Of a stretch of 17,419 nt of DNA, positions 13,573 to 17,419 are shown one piece after another. The first letter of the stretch is position 1; each line of letters opens with the position of its first letter. This DNA comes from an uncultured Bacteroidales bacterium (GTDB lineage Bacteria > Bacteroidota > Bacteroidia > Bacteroidales > Paludibacteraceae): the NCBI GenBank assembly GCA_937907165.1, contig CALCUH010000157.1, forward strand, positions 1 through 17,419, in the 5' to 3' direction. Under the pieces are notes generated by a model, which worked only from the letters and a program-made list of their open reading frames with translations, made no database searches and was not told the DNA's origin. Made by a program: the position numbers and the translations under genes.

Positions 13573-15074
13573 TATCTCGCCAAGGTGAATCTGATGGTCA
13601 AACCGCCACCTTGGGTTAATTCCGCTGTTGTCGCCCCCCCATGGGCGGCGACAGCGTTTTTCACGATGGCAAGACCTAGACCCGTCCCACCAAGTTTGCG
13701 GGAACGCCCCTTATCCACACGATAGAAGCGCTCAAACAAATGGCTGAGATGTTGCGGTTCAACACCTTGTCCGTTGTCGCTAACGGTAATTTCGCAAAAA
13801 TGTTTTCCCTCATCTTCCCTCTCCGCACACACAATCGAGAGACGATTCGCCCCAGTGGCGTACGAGATAACGTTGTCGACCAAATTACGGAAAATGCTAT
13901 AGAGGAGACTTTGCTCGCCAAACACCTCCATGTTGGAAGGCACCCGAACCGACACTTCAAGGCCCCGCTCCTGAATTTGCAAGGCAGTATCCTCAAGCAC
14001 GCTATTGATGATGGGCAAAAGATCCACCTGTTTGAATTCGTCTCGATGAGACTTCGCCAACTCATCCAGTTTCGTCAACGTGCTCATATCCAAAAGTAAC
14101 TTATTCATCCGTTCGCTTTGCGCATAGCAACGCTCAAGGAAATGCAAACGCTTCTCGTCATCCATATCAGGATTTTCAAGAATACTTTCCAAATAGCCAT
14201 GTATGCTGGCGGCTGGAGTCTTTAACTCATGGGCGGCATTCTGGGTCAACTGCCGTTTGATACGGACTTTCTCCTCCTCCGAATGTCTAAGCTTCCAATA
14301 GAGCGTGATAATGGTACGGCTAATATCGCCGAGCTCATCATTAGGCAACTGTCGATCCATCTCTCGGTCGATATTTTCACCCTCCTCCGCATGAATAGCG
14401 AACTCGCGCAAATATTCAATATGCCGGCTAATACGTCGCGTGCTCCAATAAAGAACGGTCCCCAACAACAAAGTCAAAGCAATGGCAAAATAGATATAGG
14501 TATTATCCGCTTGAAGCGAACGAGTCAACTCAGCGGAGTAAGGAACGGCGGTTCTGATAATCACATCGTCAAAATTCGTGGCGGAGTAGAAATAAGTTGC
14601 ATGGGTAGACTCCGAAGTTCGCATAATATCATAGCCATTCCCTTCGCGCAAAGCCTTCTGTATTTCCGTACGCTTCAAATGGTTATCCAAAGAATCAATA
14701 TCGGCACCATAACTATCAAACAACACATGACCGGTTTTATCAATAGCAGTTACACGAAGCCCCTCCACATCATGCCTCTCCTCGAAATCATGGAACACCC
14801 AATCATCCATACGGCCACGCTCCCTTATGGTTTGTACCAATTCATAATTAAACATCTGAAGTCTTGAGTGCATAATATCAATTTTATACTCCTTTTCACG
14901 TTGATATTGATAAGCACTAAAACAGATGGCGAAAAGCAAAAATATGCCACCAAGACTCAGTAACAAGTTCGTTTGGAACGACTTCCTTCGAAATCGACTA
15001 GAACCACGAGCCAAAACTCCACTTACTTTCTCTGGTCGCGAAGCCGCATCATCAGATGTCAAAATAGTAGCCAT
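13569..15074 (-). CDS. Membrane sensor histidine kinase, probably PhoR-like
   Basis: 501 aa. Membrane segments at about 37-56 and 193-210 enclose a periplasmic sensor of about 135 residues containing VTAIDKTGHVLFDSYG and ATYFYSATNFDDVIIRTAVPYS, as in the PhoR/WalK type of extracytoplasmic PAS-like sensor. A HAMP-like linker follows (211-265), then HisKA with NAAHELKTPAASIHGYLE (phosphoacceptor H282) and HATPase_c with FRNLVDNVISYA (N397, N401), SDNGQGVEP, FERFYRVDKG and GGTGLGLAIVKNA. It phosphorylates the adjacent response regulator; its start overlaps the regulator gene by 23 nt. No cytoplasmic PAS domain is present. The PhoR name rests on the neighbouring phosphate transporter and the PhoB-type operator. 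Confidence 0.9.
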   Translation of the reverse strand: MATILTSDDAASRPEKVSGVLARGSSRFRRKSFQTNLLLSLGGIFLLFAICFSAYQYQREKEYKIDIMHSRLQMFNYELVQTIRERGRMDDWVFHDFEERHDVEGLRVTAIDKTGHVLFDSYGADIDSLDNHLKRTEIQKALREGNGYDIMRTSESTHATYFYSATNFDDVIIRTAVPYSAELTRSLQADNTYIYFAIALTLLLGTVLYWSTRRISRHIEYLREFAIHAEEGENIDREMDRQLPNDELGDISRTIITLYWKLRHSEEEKVRIKRQLTQNAAHELKTPAASIHGYLESILENPDMDDEKRLHFLERCYAQSERMNKLLLDMSTLTKLDELAKSHRDEFKQVDLLPIINSVLEDTALQIQERGLEVSVRVPSNMEVFGEQSLLYSIFRNLVDNVISYATGANRLSIVCAEREDEGKHFCEITVSDNGQGVEPQHLSHLFERFYRVDKGRSRKLGGTGLGLAIVKNAVAAHGGATTAELTQGGGLTIRFTLARY

Positions 15075-15744
15075 ATCCTACACGAGTCTTTAAATATTGC
15101 CCATAGGCCCCGATTTTCTTACGCAAACGGGTAATGTTGACATCCACGGTACGATCCAATACGGAAACATCTTGCGGCCAACATCTTTCCAACAAGTCAT
15201 TCCTTCCGAAAACCTTATGGGGATTTCTAACAAAAAGTTCAAGCAATTCATACTCCAATTTCGTAAGAGGGAGGTTCTCTCCATCGAGCGTCGCAGTCTT
15301 GGCGTCTGTATTGAGGACGATTCCCTCATATCGAATTAGCATTGACGTTTGATTCTCAAAATCAGAACCTTTACATTGAGAGGCCGTTCTCCTCAGCACA
15401 GCTTTCACCCTCGCCTTCACCTCCTTCATGCTAAGCGGTTTGGAAATGTAATCATCGGCCCCAATATTCAAACCTTTTACCATATCATCCTCTCCATCAA
15501 GCGCTGTAATGAAAATGATAGGAATCCGGGAAGTAATAGAATTCTCTTTTAACTTACGCGCGAGCTGGAAACCTGACATTTCACCTAACATAACATCAAG
15601 AAGAATAAGATCATACTCATTGACCCGCAAAGGCAAGACCTCTTCAGCCGAATATGCGGTACTCACCTCATATCCTTCCGTTTCTAGGTTGTATTGTAGG
15701 ATTTCACAAATATCCTCTTCGTCGTCAACAACAAGAATTTTCAT
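15052..15744 (-). CDS. OmpR/PhoB-family response regulator, probably PhoB-like
   Basis: 230 aa. Receiver domain 1-118: acidic pair D7-D8, phosphoacceptor D50 in LILLDVMLGEMSG, T80 in IIFITALDGEDD and K102 in DDYISKPLS. Winged-helix DNA-binding domain about 130-229: LPLTKLEYELLELFVRNPHKVFGRNDLLERCWP and the recognition helix VSVLDRTVDVNITRLRKKIG, ending TRVGYGYYF. It most likely binds the 11-bp repeats at 11757-11796 to activate the phosphate cotransporter. First gene of a two-gene operon with the kinase; promoter at 15785-15817. Closest named relatives by layout are PhoB and RprY; I cannot separate them from sequence alone. Confidence 0.9.
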   Translation of the reverse strand: MKILVVDDEEDICEILQYNLETEGYEVSTAYSAEEVLPLRVNEYDLILLDVMLGEMSGFQLARKLKENSITSRIPIIFITALDGEDDMVKGLNIGADDYISKPLSMKEVKARVKAVLRRTASQCKGSDFENQTSMLIRYEGIVLNTDAKTATLDGENLPLTKLEYELLELFVRNPHKVFGRNDLLERCWPQDVSVLDRTVDVNITRLRKKIGAYGQYLKTRVGYGYYFDI

Positions 15745-15784
15745 CGTATTTTGCTTTGATTTTTTTCATCTCTGGATTTATATA

Positions 15785-15817
15785 CAAATTTACGATTTTA
15801 GACAATTAATAATCAAA
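15785..15817 (-). promoter_or_regulatory. Promoter for the response regulator-kinase operon
   Basis: Read on the minus strand: TTTG (15817-15814), a 21-nt spacer and TAAATTTG (15792-15785), both elements matching the Bacteroidota consensus exactly. Leader of about 35-40 nt to ATG 15744. No 11-bp GTAA repeats are seen here, so autoregulation through that operator is not evident. Confidence 0.65.
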
Positions 15818-15897
15818 TACGTAATGAGAAAATGTGCTACCATAACATATTCTTTCCTACAATACATTTATGGACAAAACATATTCATAGAAAATAC

Positions 15898-15905
15898 TAT
15901 TTTTG
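15898..15905 (+). promoter_or_regulatory. Promoter -7 element for the MmcQ/YjbR gene
   Basis: TATTTTTG is a full match to TAnnTTTG, 18 nt before ATG 15924. It rules out an in-frame TTG at 15903 as the start, since that codon lies within the element. Confidence 0.6.
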
Positions 15906-15923
15906 CATAAACCAGAGAAAGTA

Positions 15924-16286
15924 ATGAACATAGAAAATTTCAGAGAATATTGTCTATCGTTGCCTAAAGTGACGGAAGACATGCCATTTGGCGAGGACGT
16001 ATTGGTCTTTCGCCTACACAAGAAAATATTCGCCTGCGTGAACATGGACCAGCATGACATGGCGGCCATGAAATGCGACCCCGAGAAAGCCATCGAGTTA
16101 CGCGAACGCTACCCGAGCATCGAAGGCGCATTCCACTGGAACAAAAAATTCTGGAACCAGGTCCGCTTCAACAAGGAAGTGAGCGATAAGACGATCAAAG
16201 AATTGGTCGACCACGCCTACAATGAGATATGGAAATCTTTACCTAAGAAACTGAGGGAAGATACAGAAAAAATAAACTCGGACTAA
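15924..16286 (+). CDS. MmcQ/YjbR family protein
   Basis: 120 aa, a single compact CyaY-like-fold domain. Family signatures visible are ENFREYCLSLPKVTEDMPFGEDVLVFRL near the start, KKIFACVNMD, the central AIELRERYPSIEGAFHWNKKFWNQVRF, and ELVDHAYNEIWKSLPKK at the end. Members are described as DNA-binding by fold similarity, but the role is not established. The gene is monocistronic with its own promoter, divergent from the response regulator operon; the two starts are 179 nt apart. Confidence 0.88.
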   Translation: MNIENFREYCLSLPKVTEDMPFGEDVLVFRLHKKIFACVNMDQHDMAAMKCDPEKAIELRERYPSIEGAFHWNKKFWNQVRFNKEVSDKTIKELVDHAYNEIWKSLPKKLREDTEKINSD

Positions 16287-16329
16287 TATTTTCACATCTA
16301 CCTCTTGACTCGTCCCTAAGGTCATAGCC

Positions 16330-16337
16330 TAACTTTG
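16330..16337 (+). promoter_or_regulatory. Promoter -7 element for the MerR gene
   Basis: TAACTTTG is a full match to TAnnTTTG, 26 nt before ATG 16364. A CTTG lies 22 nt upstream as a poor -33. A short dyad TGAC-N11-GTCA sits at 16306-16324 between the elements, where MerR regulators usually bind, but it is only 4 bp per arm. Confidence 0.5.
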
Positions 16338-16363
16338 CCATCGCTAGCAAAAATCGTACGAAA

Positions 16364-17194
16364 ATGAGTTACAAAACAAAATTAAAAATCGGAGAGTTTT
16401 CCCAAATGATGCAGGTTACAATCAAAACCTTGCGTCACTACGAGCAAAAAGGTCTCTTGATGCCCTACGAGGTGGACGAGTGGACAGGCTATCGTTTTTA
16501 CAGCGTTGAACAAATGCAAAAGTTGAATGCCATCCGTGACTTACAGAGGTTAGGATTTTCTTTAGACGAGATAAAAGATTTATATGAAGAAGATTCGCAT
16601 ACTCCAAGTCTAAGTCAAATAACAGAAAAGATTGACAAAACGGAACAACAACTAAAAGAACTGATAACCCGCCGTAACCAATTGCTGGAATGGAAAGACT
16701 CTTGCAATAAAATTAAGGCAATGGACAAATTTTCAATTCAAACCCTACCAAGTATTATTGTAGCGAGCCATAGGGAAGTGATTCCAAACTATCAAGCCAT
16801 CGGAGAGATGTGCTGTAACATCATCGGACCAGAGATGCAACGTCTAGGCTGTAAATGTCCCCCGCCGGGCTACTGTTTCACCATTGAGCACCACAAGGAA
16901 TATACGCCCACGGATATCGATATTGAATATTGCGAACAAGTGGAAGAGATGGGCACAGATTCCAACATCATCCAATTCAAAAAATTGGAGGAAGTTACCA
17001 CAGCTATCTGCATGAAACATTACGGACCATACGAAAAATTCTACGAGTCGTATGTAGAACTCTTCCAATACATAGAAGAGAAAGGCTACAAAATCATAGG
17101 AGAGCCGCGATGTTGTTATGTAGACGGAATATGGAACCAGGAAGATCCAGAAAAGTGGCTTTCAATCATACAAGTTCCAGTGGAGAAAATATAA
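16364..17194 (+). CDS. MerR-family regulator with GyrI-like effector-binding domain
   Basis: 276 aa. Residues 1-75 are the MerR winged helix (KIGEFSQMMQVTIKTLRHYEQKGLL, GYRFYSVEQMQKLNAIRDLQRLGFSLDEIKDLY). A coiled-coil dimer helix spans about 83-120. Residues about 123-275 form a GyrI-like domain like that of BmrR (IDIEYCEQV, ATAxHxGPY as TAICMKHYGPYEKFYESY, ending WLSIIQVPVEK), which in relatives binds bulky, often cationic, compounds. Ten cysteines are present, with C150, C151, C163, C165 and C171 close together, which is unusual. It probably bends the promoter DNA of its target in response to a ligand. No efflux pump gene adjoins it, so its target may be its own promoter or lie elsewhere. 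Confidence 0.9.
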   Translation: MSYKTKLKIGEFSQMMQVTIKTLRHYEQKGLLMPYEVDEWTGYRFYSVEQMQKLNAIRDLQRLGFSLDEIKDLYEEDSHTPSLSQITEKIDKTEQQLKELITRRNQLLEWKDSCNKIKAMDKFSIQTLPSIIVASHREVIPNYQAIGEMCCNIIGPEMQRLGCKCPPPGYCFTIEHHKEYTPTDIDIEYCEQVEEMGTDSNIIQFKKLEEVTTAICMKHYGPYEKFYESYVELFQYIEEKGYKIIGEPRCCYVDGIWNQEDPEKWLSIIQVPVEKI

Positions 17195-17237
17195 AAAGGG
17201 AACAGCAACATAATCGACATTCTCCCACTACAATACA

Positions 17238-17276
17238 GACCAGATTTTCTAAAGAGAATCTGGTCGTCGTTTTTTT
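17238..17276 (+). terminator. Rho-independent terminator of the MerR gene
   Basis: GACCAGATT (17238-17246) pairs with AATCTGGTC (17257-17265), partly extended by TC/GA pairs inside, and is followed by a run of seven T (17270-17276), 44 nt after the stop codon. Confidence 0.85.
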
Positions 17277-17364
17277 AAACAGAATATAAAGGAGATAATC
17301 ATTTATAAACTATAAAAGCCAAGAATTCAGACAATCATCTAAGCATTGGGATGTGAAATGACGT

Positions 17365-17401
17365 AAAAAAAGAGGGGACGTTCCAAAGGAACATCCCCTC
17401 T
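17365..17401 (-). terminator. Terminator of the ribosomal RNA operon
   Basis: Read on the minus strand: a 14-bp stem (17401-17388 with 17384-17371, one G-U pair) with a 3-nt loop, then seven T (17371-17365). It follows directly on the 5S rRNA end. Upstream of it on this strand is only the edge of the window. Confidence 0.85.
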
Positions 17402-17402
17402 A

Positions 17403-17419
17403 AGACGGCGGCGACCTAC
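17403..17419 (-). rRNA. rrf: 5S ribosomal RNA, 3' end only
   Basis: On the minus strand the last bases read GTAGGTCGCCGCCGTC, the conserved 3' terminal stretch of Bacteroidota 5S rRNA. A strong terminator follows at once. The rest of the rRNA operon lies beyond the right edge. The exact 3' end is uncertain by a few bases. Confidence 0.75.

Noticed and set aside
14229..14867. A 212-codon plus-strand frame opposite the histidine kinase
   Set aside because: The kinase motifs on the other strand are complete; this translation has no domain pattern.
16306..16324. Dyad TGAC-N11-GTCA between the promoter elements of the MerR gene as its operator
   Set aside because: The position is right for MerR, but only 4 bp per arm match and the interior is not symmetric, so chance is likely; kept only as a remark under the promoter.
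1..17419. CRISPR arrays, tRNA genes, insertion sequences, integrases and phage genes
   Set aside because: I saw no regularly spaced long repeats, cloverleaf sequence, transposase or integrase motifs, or phage structural genes in any frame.

Overview
The window looks like a chromosomal segment of a Bacteroidota bacterium, most likely a gut- or rumen-type member of the Bacteroidales. The evidence is repeated copies of the Bacteroidota promoter -7 element TAnnTTTG at sensible distances before start codons, A/T-rich leaders with almost no Shine-Dalgarno sequences, a class A beta-lactamase of the CfxA/CblA/CepA type, a CE1-CBM6 secreted esterase with a C-terminal tail like a type IX secretion (T9SS) sorting domain, and the 3' end of a 5S rRNA of Bacteroidales character at the right edge. 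The right edge falls inside a ribosomal RNA operon, as expected if assembly stopped at that repeat. The left edge cuts an nnr gene.

Layout. Positions 1-3302 (minus strand): a membrane-anchored GT51 peptidoglycan glycosyltransferase followed, with a 38-nt overlap, by bifunctional NAD(P)HX repair enzyme Nnr (3' end missing). Positions 3550-6664 (plus strand): a compact run of six small genes with one visible promoter. They are a GNAT acetyltransferase, a zinc-ribbon protein, a second GNAT carrying a Cys/His-rich C-terminal module, a C_GCAxxG_C_C protein, a class I methyltransferase and an HXXEE membrane protein. Positions 6721-7611: a cysteine-rich U32-like protein with its own promoter. Positions 7744-9507 (minus): the secreted CE1-CBM6 esterase, ending at a strong hairpin. 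Positions 9773-11673 (plus): class A beta-lactamase, a small cupin and a GrpB-family protein. Positions 11839-15744: a phosphate module, with a Na/Pi cotransporter on the plus strand and a convergent PhoB/PhoR-like two-component pair on the minus strand; the stop codons overlap. Positions 15924-17194 (plus): an MmcQ/YjbR protein and a MerR regulator with a GyrI-like domain. Positions 17365-17419 (minus): rRNA-operon terminator and 5S rRNA end.

How they fit together. The clearest functional unit is phosphate. The cotransporter promoter carries four tandem 11-bp repeats with a GTAA core ending 10 bp before a TACGTTTG -7 box, which is the architecture of a PhoB-activated promoter, and a PhoB/PhoR-like pair lies directly beside it. 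This makes a self-contained phosphate-sensing and uptake module likely, though it is inferred from layout. The six-gene run at 3550-6664 is the least understood part: it is rich in probable metal- or thiol-binding proteins and has no obvious single pathway. Nothing in the window looks like a prophage, insertion sequence, CRISPR array or tRNA.
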